Shown here: one piece after another, positions 10,642 to 22,197 of the stretch
How the letters are laid out: each line of letters opens with the position of its first letter
Numbering within the stretch: the stretch's first letter is position 1
Assembly (NCBI GenBank): GCA_021234155.1
Contig: JAJEKV010000018.1
Span: 14,828,925-14,892,924, forward strand
DNA from: Isoetes taiwanensis
Lineage: Eukaryota; Streptophyta; Lycopodiopsida; Isoetales; Isoetaceae
DNA: 64,000 bases
Reading direction: 5' to 3'
Notes under the pieces: generated by a model
Database searches by the model: none
Told to the model about the DNA's origin: nothing
What the model saw: only the letters and a program-made list of their open reading frames with translations
Program-made: the position numbers and the translations under genes

Positions 10642-11310
10642 TCATATTTTCTTGGTTTTATATTTTTTTACCCTGTAAGATCCCAAAGGTTCTTCAATTA
10701 GCATTTCTTTAATAAAATGTACCTCTTCCTTGGAGTCATAGGAGCCCTCTTGGTTATAAATTGTAGCAGTCTGAGAGCCATTGGAGATGGTACATCTCCC
10801 TTGAGACCAGACTGGCCTGGCATCCACAGTGGCTAACCATCTCCTCCCTAGAAGTAAGTCATAAATATCAGATTCATCTCCTATATCTTCAAAAGCCACC
10901 ACAATAAAGTTAGCAGCTACAGTTATGCCTTCTGTATTAATAGGCACTTTAGTCACCACACCAATAGGAGAAATCTTAGCATTATAAAAAGATTTTAATA
11001 ACATAGAAGCTTTCTTATCCACTTCGAAACCACACTTCTTCATAATATGATATGGCATGATATTTAGGAGAGAACCCCCATCAAGTAACATATTAGAAAA
11101 GGTATACCCTCCTAAAGCAGCTGAACATGTGAATGCTCCAGGGTCTTCTTCATGCTGTGCTAGAATAAGGTCAGTGGCATCAGTAAAGTTCACACAAGCA
11201 TTTAATACCGCACTATTGGTTTGTTGAAGTACCTTTTTCCTGTAACTAGGTGCAATCTTTAATAAAGTAAAGAGATCCACACTCACCTTGGAATTTTTAA
11301 GCAAAACATC
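10642..11310 (-). pseudogene. family B aspartic protease region
   Basis: Retropepsin-type polyprotein protease. The active site is MLLDGGSLLNIM (about 11070-11105), with D-G-G replacing D-T/S-G, then VTKVPI and the second flap/closing motif SDIYDLLLGRRWL (about 10840-10880). A conserved leader (KVSVDLFTLLKIAPSYRKKV) precedes it. The frame stops at 10642, two bases before the RNase H frame opens, and it overlaps the gag end in another frame near 11300. The linker to RNase H is about 75 residues. Confidence 0.82.
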
Positions 11311-12628
11311 AACCGCTGAGGGGGTGGAGCTATGATCTGAGCAGGTGATTCCATTACAGGTGGCACGGGCCTGGCAGTAGAATGCCTACTTGGTTCAGCA
11401 TGTACTTGAGCTTCATTCATGCTTCTAGTTTGCACCACCATAACTTCTTCAGATTTAGGAACTTCTGTAGCTTGAATAAATCTTATAGAGGTGCTTGGTT
11501 CAGCAAATCTCACAGGGGGTTTAGACTCTGGTCTCTTCTCTTTTTCCTGTTTAGCAAAATATTCCTTAACAGCACACCTAGCACTGGTATGGCCAACCTC
11601 TTTACAAAAAGAACAAACATGACATTCCTTTCCAAAATGCCTTTTCTATTACATTTGGGGCACACTTGCCAATAGCATATTTCTGATGGGTGAGAATTCC
11701 TATTGCAATGAATACATTCAGGGTAAGTTTTACCTGCTCTTGCAGCCTTGAGTTCAACCAATTGTTTAGTTATTTCTGCTAAGGCTTCAGTAACCTTGGA
11801 TAGGTCTGACTTGACCTCTGCAACTTGAGAATTGCCTTCCTCCTCTTTAGATTTCTTTTTCTCTTTTTGTATGGCATAGACTGGAATAGAAGGGTGGTGA
11901 TCATAATGTGCATCAGTAACATCAGGGTAAAACGGGTCATGATTATGATGAGGAGCATGGTGCTTGTCAGGCAAAGTAGAAAGCATCTGGGTTAGATCAG
12001 TGGTTTTGGCAAAGACTTTGTATATGGAATCAAACCCTTCAGCAGCTTGGATTTTGAGCAATTTTCTTTGGATATCTGGTCTTCTTTGCAGACCATTAAT
12101 AAAAGCAGTAACTAAAGACAGAGTTGGGATGGTGATTTGTGCTTTTTGACACCTGCTCATGAATGTACTAAACCTTTCGTTGTACTGGTTCACACTTTCT
12201 CCTGCATGTATAGAAAAACCTTGCAATTCATTAACTAAATCTTGTGGAGCAGCTAACTTACCAAATCTATCCAGAAACTTCTTGACAAGTTCATCCCATG
12301 AGGTGGTACCCATCAACTTTTCATAAGTTAACCAAGCACCAGCTTCACTCTCATCTTTGAAACATTTTTCAAATTCTGAAAGCTTGCATCCTTTCTTGAA
12401 ACCATAATCCCTGTAATAGTCTTCAAATATTCTCAAAAAGTGGTTAGCACTCATACTGGAATCAAAGGTAGGCAAAGGAACAGGGACATTCAACTCAAAC
12501 TAGTATGGCATGTTCTGAAGTAAGCTAGCTGAGAAGCTTGAAGGCAATGACCTCTCTCTGCAATGATCTGATACATCAACATCTTCCAATGGTTCTGATT
12601 CTGCTGGAAATTTTTGCTTTGGAGCCAT
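11283..12628 (-). pseudogene. family B gag (capsid and nucleocapsid)
   Basis: Structural protein packaging the element RNA. The probable ATG is at 12628 (MAPKQKFP), 21 bases inside the primer site. An in-frame TAG (12500-12502) interrupts it where family A reads through. The capsid core matches Retrotrans_gag: FEDYYRDYGF, GAWLTYEKLM, WDELVKKFLDRFGKL, INGLQRRPDIQRKLL. A charged linker precedes three CCHC knuckles, CIHC..H..C, CPKC..H..C and CSFC..H..C; a one-base frameshift at about 11640 splits the second. Downstream the frame continues to 11283 (FAEPSTSIRFIQATE) and then shifts into protease. Confidence 0.85.
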
Positions 12629-12648
12629 GAGTTCTGAGATCCAGGAAG

Positions 12649-12666
12649 ATCTCGGTAGAACCTCCA
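12649..12666 (-). promoter_or_regulatory. family B primer binding site
   Basis: On the minus strand, 3 bases after the LTR end, the sequence reads TGGAGGTTCTACCGAGAT. TGG at the start is what pairs with a tRNA CCA tail. Family A has the same site with one change (C for T). I cannot match it to a tRNA from memory. Confidence 0.6.
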
Positions 12667-12669
12667 AAA

Positions 12670-14617
12670 TGTTGACCCTAAACCTGGCTTAAAGGTCAAC
12701 CTCAAGGTACCAATTCAAGTTTTCACTCAAATTGGGGTTAGAACCTCCAGATCACTTGAGGTGATCAGTCTATGCAAGGAAATTCCAAAAACAAGTTCAA
12801 AGAGTTTAAGTTCTATACCTTTCCCATTTCCAAAAAATAGTACCTTTGCCAAAACAATTGTGGTGTCGAGATGCAGATCGATTTCTTAAGTCAGATGCAG
12901 TAGACTTGGTCAAAAAAGTTGTAGTTAACCAACAGTAAAGCCTCTGACCAAGTCAGAGACCTAATCTGTGAGTTATTCGAGCTCAAAGTGAGGTCAAATT
13001 TTGGTCAATAGAGGTCAAATGTGGAAAATAGTGATCAGAAATTGAGATTTGGAGTTGCCAATCATCTTTTTGAGAAATTCCAAAGTAGATAGGTTGCAAT
13101 GGTGCTGGAGAAGAGGGGCAAGCAATCAAATCCTTATTTGGATGTGTAGAAGTATTTTTTGTGGCTAGATTTGGCAAAGTACAGTAGAAACTGTCCAAAC
13201 CCGAGAGCAATTTTTTTGAATTTGAGCTATACTTGGTATTTTTGAATGATTCCAACTCCTTTGGCTTGCACAGGCTCTAAGAATAGATGGCAAGTAGTCC
13301 AAAAGAATAGAAAAACACACTAGAATTTTCTGTAGAATATTTTGTAGCAAGAATTGTAGAATAACATATCAGAAATGGATTTGACAAGTTGGCAATCGAT
13401 TTGAATTGATATGGAGGTAAATATATCATGATAACAGAATATAAGGATGCTTCATAGCTTTTAATCACAGGAAAATAATCTTCTCAAGTCAATAAATAAT
13501 TTTTGAAGGTAATGTCAATCAGATCTTGTGAATCCAGTTGAGGAGAGCTCAAGAACTTCAAGGATCGTCCAGATCTTGCTCAGCAATGATCAATGTAGGA
13601 TCTGAATACTTCTGGGCCTGTTCCCCCTGTTTATAGTTTCAAATTTTGGTTCCAGTAGTTTCGGGTGATAAATTTAGGCTTAAATTGTTGCTTAAGTTCC
13701 GGAATCCAAGAATAGATTGGTTGCAGGGAGAATGGAGCGCGGGATGGGGTGATTCGAGCTGGGTTTCCAATTTTAGGGTTCTTCAGCTGTATTTTCGCAT
13801 ATTTTGCGCGATACGGTTTGGTATTTCTGAAGGAATATGCCCTGTATATGCCGTATTTGACCACTTAAAAAACTTGGCTAATGGTTTCAAGGCATTTTCC
13901 ATGGAATACCTAAAAAGGTTATAACTTCTCAACCATGGGGAAGGATATCCACACGTGCAAAGGGATATAGAATCTTTAGGGCATCTTTTGACAAGGTTTA
14001 GGGTATACCAAAGAGAGCATGATGGGGTGGGAATGGAGGTAAAAGAGATCATTAAGAGCTAGTACGAAGATAAGAATAGGAATGCAAAAGAGGGAAATAA
14101 TAACTTTGCAACAAGGACTTGAAGTTTTTGAATAGTGACATTTGGAGGAATTGGCAAAAGATTTGAGCAAAATGGTAGTTATGGCAAGGTGAGCATGACA
14201 AGGAAATAGGCAATGGGTATGAGGGAGCAAATGCAAGAGTGAACAAAAGGGAGCATAAATATAGGAAAGGAGGCTAGGAAATTTCAAGGAGCAAGTAAGA
14301 ATGGCTAGAGAATGAAATAAAATACCATGGGGTCTTCCAAACTTTTAACTTCCAATCTTCAAAAAATGCCTTCCAAACTTCTTTACCCAGAATCTTCTAG
14401 AGCATATTCTTGACTAAGCACTTTGACCTTGAATAGAGTACCTCATGTGAGTTTTGAACCTTAAGCTCTTGTTGACTTGAAGAATGAACATCCTTTGACC
14501 TCCACATCAATATTGAATGCCAAGAATCTTCCAAACTTTGACCTAGTATTCCAAGATAAGTTGACCTAGTTTTGAATGCATGGATCACAATTAGCATGTT
14601 GCCCTTTGGGGGCAACA
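12670..14617 (-). repeat. family B 5' LTR (1948 bp)
   Basis: Near-identical partner of 4498-6451 with the same TGTTGACCC and GGGGGCAACA ends. It drives transcription toward lower coordinates. I did not identify a convincing TATA box by eye. Confidence 0.95.
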
Positions 14618-14622
14618 GTAAC
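14618..14622. repeat. target-site duplication GTAAC, right
   Basis: GTAAC directly after the LTR end at 14617, equal to 4493-4497. Removing the element restores the RT reading through this site, as seen by comparison with family B's own uninterrupted site at about 9705-9715. Confidence 0.9.
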
Positions 14623-15045
14623 AATCTTTGATAGTAGCCTTATTCAAATCCCTATAGTCAATGCAAATTCTTATGGTTTTGTTTTTCTTTTCAACATGTA
14701 CAATGCAAGATAACCATTCTGGATTTACAATTTCTAAGATCACACCAGCATCTTTCATTTTATACAATTCTTCCTTGATTAGGCCAAGCAAAGATGCATT
14801 TATTCTTCTAAGCTTTTGAACAACAGGTTTCATACCTTTCTTGATCTTTATTTCAAACTCACACACTCCTTTATCAACACCAACCAGTTCATTATAGTCC
14901 CAGGCAAACACATCTTTCCATTCATCAAAAAACTTAGTAACAAAAGACTCATCATCTTCCTTGAACAAATCCTCAACATATAAGACTCTATCCTGACCCT
15001 TTTTATTCAGTTTTATCTCTTTTACCTGTTTTTCCTCACTTGCAT
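14623..15045 (-). pseudogene. family A reverse transcriptase, N-terminal part
   Basis: This is the first third of RT and its leader: FAWDYNELVGV, QKLRRINASLLGLI, DAGVILEIVNPEW and ICIDYRDLNKATIKDCY. It ends at the family B insertion; the rest of RT is at 3982-4497. It is separated from the upstream RNase H by about 90 poorly conserved residues. Confidence 0.88.
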
Positions 15046-15119
15046 TGATTACAACGATAGATAGAGTTGTTGCAGATCATCCCTCTCCAAGTCTTCTTCT
15101 TGAATTGCTCCCTCAGCCA

Positions 15120-15628
15120 AATGTTCAAGCAAAACACTTCTACACAATGCATCAGCTTCACAATTTTTCTCCCTTGGCACATGGCACTGACTTCCAAGAA
15201 CTGAAGTTAGTCAGCTCTCCCATGGCTTGGTCTCTTAGCAAAATCATATCTTCATTTTTTGCTTGATATTCACCCAATATCTGTCTGCAAACAAGTTGAG
15301 AATCTTCAAAGATAACAATCTCATTAATGTTCAAATTCTTGGCTTCTTGAAGACCTGCTATCAGAGCCTTGTATTCTGTCATGTTTGAGGTTGTATTTGG
15401 AAAAATTCTGCCTACTTTTACAAGCAGCCCATTAGAAGAATCTTCAAGAATGGCAGCAGAGGAAGCCACACTTAATCTCCTTGAGACACCACCATCAAAC
15501 CATAAGTAAGCAAAGTTTTCGTGTTTTAGCAGATTTATCTGTATAGGGAGTTCTAACTTTGGCAATGTACTCAACTCAAACTCTCCACAGGGATTTGACA
15601 CCAGAATATCTTCTTCAATGAAATTCAA
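15120..15628 (-). pseudogene. family A upstream RNase H (RVT_3-like), D-E-D-D
   Basis: Same domain and position as in family B. It has YLWFDGGVSRR (Asp), MTEYKALIAGLQEA (Glu), IFEDSQLVCRQILGEYQAKN (Asp), and, after a one-base frameshift near 15185, HVPREKNCEADALC (Asp). Finding it between protease and RT in a second, diverged family rules out a rearrangement private to family B. It would supply RNase H activity, since the domain after RT has lost its acids. Confidence 0.82.
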
Positions 15629-16205
15629 AGCCTCAAACTCTCCTACCTTATTGTAGAGTGTTACTCTTCTTTTACCATTTAAAATAGTGCATTCTCACTT
15701 TTGCCACCGAGGCCTGGCATCAACTGTTGACAACCATTTCCTTCCCAAAAGTAGATCATAAATATCTGACTTCTCATCTATTCCTTCAAAAGCAACAACC
15801 ACAAAGTTAGCAGTAACAACTATTTCCTCTACATCAATTGGCACATTGCTAACTATTCCCATAGGGCTGATTTTGGTATTTGAGAAGGATTTTAAGACCA
15901 TGGGAGCCTCTTTGTCTATTTCAAGGCCACACATTCTCATGATGTAATGGGGCATCACATTAAGAGGTGATCCTCCATCTAGTCAGACCTTGGTCAGAAC
16001 CTTTTTGCCCATTCTGGAAACACATGTGAAGGCTCTAGGGTCATAATCTTCCTGAGTCAATATGTGCTTCTCAATATGATTAGTGAGAGCAAATTCATCC
16101 TTCTTGGTCAAATTCAGAACCTTCTTTCTGTAGGATGGAGCTATCTTTAACAGAGTTAGCAAGTCAACACTAATTTTTGAGTTCTTAAGTAAATACGCAA
16201 AATCC
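15629..16205 (-). pseudogene. family A aspartic protease region
   Basis: It aligns with the family B protease: the leader KISVDLLTLLKIAPSYRKKV (about 16140-16195), the active site LDGGS (about 15975), a hydrophobic NVPI stretch and SDIYDLLLGRKWL (about 15735-15775). A TGA lies just before LDGGS (about 15984) and another frame break follows near 15695. Loss of function is certain in this copy. Confidence 0.8.
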
Positions 16206-17462
16206 TCACTTTCTTTATCTTTTTTCAAATATTTCTGACAAGGAGGAGGAGGTACAACCATGTTTTGCTCGATTTCTTTGTGCCTCACAGCAGTGACATC
16301 CTCATTAACTTGTACTTGCTCTTTGTCCTTTGCATTGTTCATACCTCTTGTGTGTACAACCATGATTTCCTCTTGTTCTTCAATTTCCTGCAGAAATCTG
16401 ATAGAAGCACTTTGCTCATTAGCTTTAGATTTTTCTTGTCTAGCAAAATATTCTTTACACTGCATCTATCTTCGTAGTGACCCACTGCTTTACAAAATGC
16501 ACAAACAGGGCATTCCTTACCAAAATGCCCTCTTTTACCACATTTTGTGCAAGGCCTATACCAGCAATAGCCAGATGAGTGAGTGTTTCTCGAACAGTGA
16601 GCACAAGGGGGATATATTCTTTTCTCAGGTCTGAAACTTTTCATTTTTTGAAGTTGTTTGGTCACCTCAATTAGAGCCTCAGATACTTTAGTTATCTCAG
16701 CTCTCACATCAGCCACAGGACCTTCTGCATCCTCCATTTTTTACTTCTTCTTTTCCTTTTGGACAGCATAGACTGGCACAGGTCTTGGTCCCATGTACTC
16801 CTGTTAATCTGGAAAGAAAGGATCATGGGGTGAGTGCAAATCATCATGAAGATAGGAAATCATATCTGCAATCTCAGTAGCTTTTGTAAAAGCCTTATGT
16901 ATTGTGTCAAGTCCTTGCTTCTGAATCTTGAGCATCTTTCTGTGTACTCTGGTCGGACCTCTGATAAATGATGCTACAAGATGTAAGGTGCGGTTGGAAA
17001 CCTAATTGATTTAACACTTAACAAAATAAAGAGTGAATCTTTCCACATATTGATGCACACTCTCACCATGTTTAATATGAAGAGTTTGCAATTCAAAAAT
17101 CAAATCTTGAGGATCTAACAGCTTACCAAATCTTGCCAAGAATTTCTTGACTAGTTCATCCCATGAGTTTGCCCCTAGACTCATAGCATATTTCAACCAA
17201 GCTCTGACCTCATCATTTTTGAAACACTTTATAAACTCAGAAAACTTACAATCGTTCTTGTGTCCATATTCCTGATAGTACTCCTCAAAAGTTTTCAGAA
17301 AATTGTTAGCATTCATGCTTGGATCAAAAGTGGGAACAGGAATTGGCATGTTCTGCTCAAAGTAATGGCAAGGCATACCTGTATTTGCTTGTATACTCAC
17401 TCCTGGTGCTGCAGTAGGTGCTTCATGATTCTTCTGGTTTCATTAGTTCTCCTGGGAGCCAT
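16206..17462 (-). pseudogene. family A gag (capsid and nucleocapsid)
   Basis: The ATG at 17462 (MAPRRTNE) lies just after the primer site but runs into a TGA after about 21 codons; the capsid frame (17400-17011) is one base off. Capsid motifs are FEEYYQEYGH, WDELVKKFLARFGKL and LHIKHGESVHQYVERF. After a decayed middle (16740-17010), the nucleocapsid carries three perfect CX2CX4HX4C knuckles: CAHCSRNTHSSGYC, CTKCGKRGHFGKEC and CAFCKAVGHYEDRC. A frameshift near 16460 leads to the conserved EYFARQEK and MVVHTRGM stretch preceding protease. Another copy of this part is at 33466-33972. Confidence 0.85.
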
Positions 17463-17484
17463 GAGTTCAAATTCCAAGAAATAG

Positions 17485-17502
17485 ATCTCGGTAGGACCTC
17501 CA
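17485..17502 (-). promoter_or_regulatory. family A primer binding site
   Basis: The minus strand reads TGGAGGTCCTACCGAGAT starting 3 bases after the LTR end. It is nearly identical to the family B site although the LTRs of the two families are unrelated. Confidence 0.6.
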
Positions 17503-17505
17503 AAA

Positions 17506-20075
17506 TGTTGAAGGTGTTCCTGGCAAAACCTTCAATCTCAGTGGTTTAGAACCTCCATGTTGCTTAAAACAACTACTCTGTATGAACGAATCCCAAGTAG
17601 AAAGCTCAAATAGCAATTCTCAATCACTTTCCCAAAACAAAAAAAAAACTTCTGCCTTGCAAGAAAAGATGCCAAATGCAAACAAGGAAGGATTTGCTTA
17701 TGATTTTTGGTGTCAAAGCTACTCAAGATCCTGAAGAATATTAGGCAAAAAGTCAGATGGATTTTGATTAGTGCAAATCAGTCAAAAATGCATCTCTGAC
17801 CATGTCAAAATTTGGTCAATATCCCTGGCAGAGAGTGAATTTCTGTAATTCCAAAAAGGCAGCTCTTTTTGGTGATTTGATGCTTGGATCTTTTCGTAAT
17901 ATGCCTGCACATAATGATCAAGTACTTCTTTTGCAAAGATAGATGCAGACTATCCCGGAAACTTGGGTTTAGGTTTGACAGACTATCACAGGGCTATGAA
18001 CAACAGACTAAACTTGGGCTAATTGATGTTTGAGAGCTCGTTTTTTGTCCTTTCAATGAATCCCAATGCTGTCTATGCTTTGCGAATGAAAGGATGAAAG
18101 TTACCTTATGAAAATGCAATCAAAGACTAAAATGAGCAAAATCCTGGCCTAATTATGCAAATAGAGATCTCTAGGAGAAGGATATGCAAGCGTCTTGATC
18201 TTCAGCTATCTATTTTGCATATGTCTATGTGCAACTATTTTTGCAATATTTCCCGTGCCTTAAGTGCAGACATCAACAGTCATATTTTTCATGATGCAAA
18301 ACACAATGTCAAAAGAAATCATTCACAAATGTTTTCCCAAGGGTCGGATTTTCATTCACTTAAGAATCACATAGCAAATAAGGATAATCCCAAGCTCTAT
18401 GTCTTGGGCACAGGATCAAATCAAATGTTAAGTCAGGTAATTCATTGAAAATATAAGAAATTCATGCATAATCTGGCATGGAAGGCAAATTCAAGCTTTA
18501 ACAATCGAAACCGGTCCTTCCTCAAAGATCCTCAATCAGTCTTTCGCCTCAAAACCCTCGAAAAAACTCTGAGCATTCTTCCCCTTTTTCAAATCCTCTG
18601 TTCCCGTCTATTCTTGGTAAATCCGGGCCGGATTTTTGTCTTTTAGTTCAATTAATGAGTTCTTGATGCAATGTAGGCAAATTCGAAGGTTCTAGATCAT
18701 AATTAAGCAGTTGGTTCATGTTGATTTGCCGGATCTTGGCATGACTGTGATCTAGGGTTCTTGAAAACTAAGCTTGAGATATCCCACATGAAATATTGAA
18801 AAAGTAAAACAGGGTTTATAAAGACAGATACAGTCAGCACTCTTAAGAAATCGACGTGCCATGCCCACGTGGGATTCGGTCCGTAATCGCCCCACACGCC
18901 CCCAGTGTGCCACGTGGCGGGGGGTGATTGTTTGGGGAGAATCTAGGCTTGGGGGGGGGGTAGATAGGAAAAAATTTTGCATAATGAGATCAGGCACATT
19001 TCCCAAGAAACCCAATATGAAGGTCTATATGAGCCCATTTTTTAAAATTTTTTTTTGCAAAAAGAATCTTTTTTGATGCTTTATACCGTGGTGGAATCTT
19101 TTTTGCAAAACTAGATTTTTTATTTTTGGCTCAAAAAGGGGTTATGGAAATGGTGAGATGGCAGGTGGGCAAAGTGAGTTGGCAAGATGATGCTGACGTG
19201 GCAAAGAGGGATGATGAGGTGTCAAACAAGTTGGCAAGGTATATTTTTTCTAGTTAAAACATTTGATGAGGTGGAGGTGATGAATGTGACACGTGGGTGA
19301 TGATGTGGAAGTGTTGGAGATGATGTGGCAAGACAACATGTCACTTTTATGATCTTAAACAACTTATTTTGAAGAATCTTGAAAAGAAAGGAATTTTCAA
19401 TGGGGTGACATGTGTGTGACGTGACATGGCAATGATGATGATGTGTACGATGACTTGGCCATTTTCAAGTGATGACATGGGTCAATTTAATGCTAATGCA
19501 TATAAATTGCATTCTTTAGGCAAATCTTTGATTTTTGTTGCTTCCCTTAAGAATTTTGCACTTTCTCTCACCATTTTGACTTTTAGTGAGATAATTTGAC
19601 TCTAGACCATGGATGTGGCCAAATCAAGTGAAATTTTTTGTTTTTACAAGATGGTGATGGTGTGAGAGAAGTTTTGACTAGAAAAAATCTCCTAAGTGAA
19701 TTTGCTTTAGAAAATGAAAGCTAGACATGGAATTTGGGGTCATAATATGTGTATGTTTTAGAGGAAAAGGAGATGGGAGGCTTGAGATAGGGATCATAGG
19801 AGATAGTTATGCCATGAACTCAATGGAAATATACCAAGAACACTTCAAGGGGTCTTTCAATCTTCAAAGTTGTCTTGCTTGAATCACCTTCCCTTGCATG
19901 CTTGTGTGATCTTTCATGAATGTTTTCACCTTGGTCTTCAAGTGTCCACTTCATAATGTGCAAAGATGTATTCTCTTCAAATGAATTATGCTTGTATATT
20001 TGTGCTCAAATCAATGTGTAAACAGAGTAAATCACAATGTGTCTTGCTCTTCTATGCTGCCATAGCATGGCAGCA
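17506..20075 (-). repeat. family A 5' LTR, copy A2 (2570 bp)
   Basis: Plus-strand ends are TGTTGAAGGTGTTCCTGGC and CATAGCATGGCAGCA. It is the reference for the other six family A LTR copies in this window. The base after it is A, and ACGTG at 20076-20080 would be the target duplication, but the other end is not available. Confidence 0.88.
18815..18918 (-). promoter_or_regulatory. family A LTR core promoter: two G-boxes and TATA
   Basis: In the coding direction, GCCACGTGGC (18909-18918) is followed 45 bp later by CCCACGTGGG (18864-18873) and then by CTTTATAAA (18815-18823). Both palindromes are perfect G-boxes, known sites for plant bZIP and bHLH factors. The pair and its spacing recur in copies A1, A4 and A5, and in altered form in A6 and A7, which argues for function. 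Transcription would start shortly downstream, toward lower coordinates. Confidence 0.6.
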
Positions 20076-20504
20076 ACGTGCCACTTAAAAATGATAGCAC
20101 CTTACCAATTCTGGGTAGTTTCGTTAAATGAGGACCCTGCACTGCAAGTAACACAAGCACATGCCAAGGACCAGTAGGAACCAGCTTTCCAAGTTCCATT
20201 AATAAGGTGACCTTCCAATCGCCACTACAACAGACAACTTAGCAAACAATGCCATCTCCTCGCAGACAACTTAGCATAATCTTAGTTACAGTACTTTGAT
20301 CCACAATCATGCAAACAAGAAATGTCTTACCATGTAAATGGTAGGAGATAGACAATTTGTTTTTGGTAGACAATTTATAGCATGTCAGGCTCAGAACAAT
20401 TTTCTTTCCTAAGCAGTTGCCCATGACTGTCAAAATTTATTGCAAAATAAAAATGAGAGGGAAAGAAAAACATACCTTACACAACACACCAAAAATCTAG
20501 AGTC
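20076..20504. other. unassigned spacer
   Basis: About 430 bp between the family A LTR and the minisatellite. I see no coding sequence, RNA gene or repeat that I can name. Confidence 0.6.
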
Positions 20505-20830
20505 GAGCCCATGCGGGCTCTACCATGCCTCGTGGGCTCTAACACACGGGCTCCAACATGCCTCGTGGGCTCTAACATGCCATGCGGGATCCTACATGCC
20601 AAGGTGGCTCAAACATGCCACGTGGGCTCCAACATATTAAGGTGGCTGAAACATGCCACATGGGGCTCCAACATGCCACCTAGGCTCAAACACGCCAAGG
20701 TGGTTCAAACATGCCACCTAGGCTCTGAATGCCACGCGGGCTCCAACATGCTAAGGTGGCTCAAACATGCCACGTGGGCTTCAACATGCCACCTATGCTC
20801 AAACATGCCACCTAGACTCATATATGCTAT
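20505..20830 (-). repeat. 19-bp minisatellite, inverted arm
   Basis: Tandem units in reverse orientation to the main array (AACATGCCACGTGGGCTCC type). Units vary at the last 5-6 bases. The arm ends near 20830 in a short non-repeat hinge (tatatgctatctcaccaaag) before the direct arm begins at 20841. Confidence 0.85.
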
Positions 20831-21408
20831 CTCACCAAAGGGCATGTTGGAGCCTAGGTAGCATGTTGGAGCCTAGGTGGCATCTTGGAGCACGCGTGGC
20901 ATGTTTGAGCCACCTTGGCATGTTTGAGCCTAGGTGGCATGTTGGAGCCGAGGTGGCATGTTTGAGCCACTTTGGCATGTTGGGGCCTAGGTGGCATGTT
21001 TGAGCCACCTTGGCATGCTAGAGCTAAGTGCCATGTTGGAGCCCACATGTTTGAGCCACTTTGGCATGATGGAGCCTATGTGGCATGTTGGAGCCCGCGT
21101 GGCATGTTTGAGCCACATTGGGATGTTGGAGGCAAGGTGGCATTTTGGAGCGCACGTGGCATGTTTGAGCCACCTTGGCATGTTGGAGCCTCGGTGGCAT
21201 GTTTGAGCCTAGGTGGCATGTTGGAGCTTGCATGGCATGTTTGAACCAACTTGGCATGTTTGATCCTAGGTGGCATGTTGGAGCCTAGGTGGCATTTTGG
21301 AGTGCACGTGGCATGTTTGAGCCTAGGTGGCATGTTGGAGCCCGTGTGGCATGTTTGGCAGCCTAGGTGGCATGTTGGAACCCGCATGGCATGTTTGAGC
21401 CACCTTGG

Positions 21409-22197
21409 CATGTTTGAGCCTAGGTGGCATGTCGGAGCCGAGGTGGCATATTTGAGCCACCTTGGCATGTTAGAGCCCCTACTGCATGTTTGGGCCACCT
21501 TGGCATGGTAGAGCCTAGGTGGCATGTTGGATCCCACGTGTTTGAGCCAGCTTGGCATGTTGGAGCCTAGGTGGCATGCTGGAGACCGCGTGGCATGTTT
21601 GGGCCACCTTGGCATGTTTGATCCTAGGTGGCCTATTGGAGCCTAGGTGGCATCTTGGAGGGTGCGTGGCATGTTTGAGCCACCTTGGCATGTTTGAGCC
21701 TAGGTGGCATGTTGGAGTCTGCGTGGCGTGTTTGAGTCACCTTGGCATGTTGGAGCCTAGGTGGCATGCTTGAGCCATCTTGGCATGATGGAGCCTAGGT
21801 GGCATGTTGGAGCCCACGTGGCATGTTTGAGCCACCTTGACATCTTGGAGCCTAGGTGGCATGTTTGAGCCATCTTGGCATGATGGAGCCTAGGTGGCAT
21901 GTTGGAGCCCATGTGTTTGAGCGACCTTGGTATGTTGGAGTCTAGGTGGCATGTTGGAGCCGCATGGCATGTGTTGAGCCATCTTGGCATGTTTGGGCCA
22001 CGTTGGCATGTTTGATGCTAGGTGGCATGTTGGAACCTAGGTGGCAGGTTGGAGCCTAGGTGGCATCTTGGAGCACATGTGGCATGTTTGAGCCACCTTG
22101 GCCTGTTTGAGCCTAGCTGGAGCTGAGGTGGCATGTTTGAGCCACCTTGGCATGTTGGAGCCTAGGTAGCATGTTGGAGCCTAGGTGCCATGTTCGA
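21409..22197 (+). repeat. segmental duplication inside the minisatellite, copy 1
   Basis: This stretch repeats almost base for base at 23124-23836 (offset about 1715 bp), including rare variants such as GTCGGAGCCGAGGT, CCCCTACTGCATG and GCATGGTAGAG. It shows block duplication above the level of single units. Confidence 0.75.

Larger units (their letters stand above)
4498..14617 (-). mobile_element. complete family B Gypsy LTR retrotransposon
   Basis: A structurally complete 10.1-kb element reading on the minus strand: 5' LTR 12670-14617, primer site 12649-12666, gag, protease, RNase H, RT, connection domain, integrase, a repeat-rich 3' untranslated region and 3' LTR 4498-6451. Both outer ends carry GTAAC (4493-4497 and 14618-14622). 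Its LTRs differ by eye at only some two dozen positions plus a few small indels, so insertion is recent. Even so the coding region has at least six frame breaks. It appears to have moved using proteins supplied by other copies, unless some breaks are assembly errors. Confidence 0.93.

Noticed and set aside
11964-12149. Plus-strand ORFs antisense to gag and pol
   Set aside because: Shadow frames of the minus-strand retroelement genes without their own motifs.
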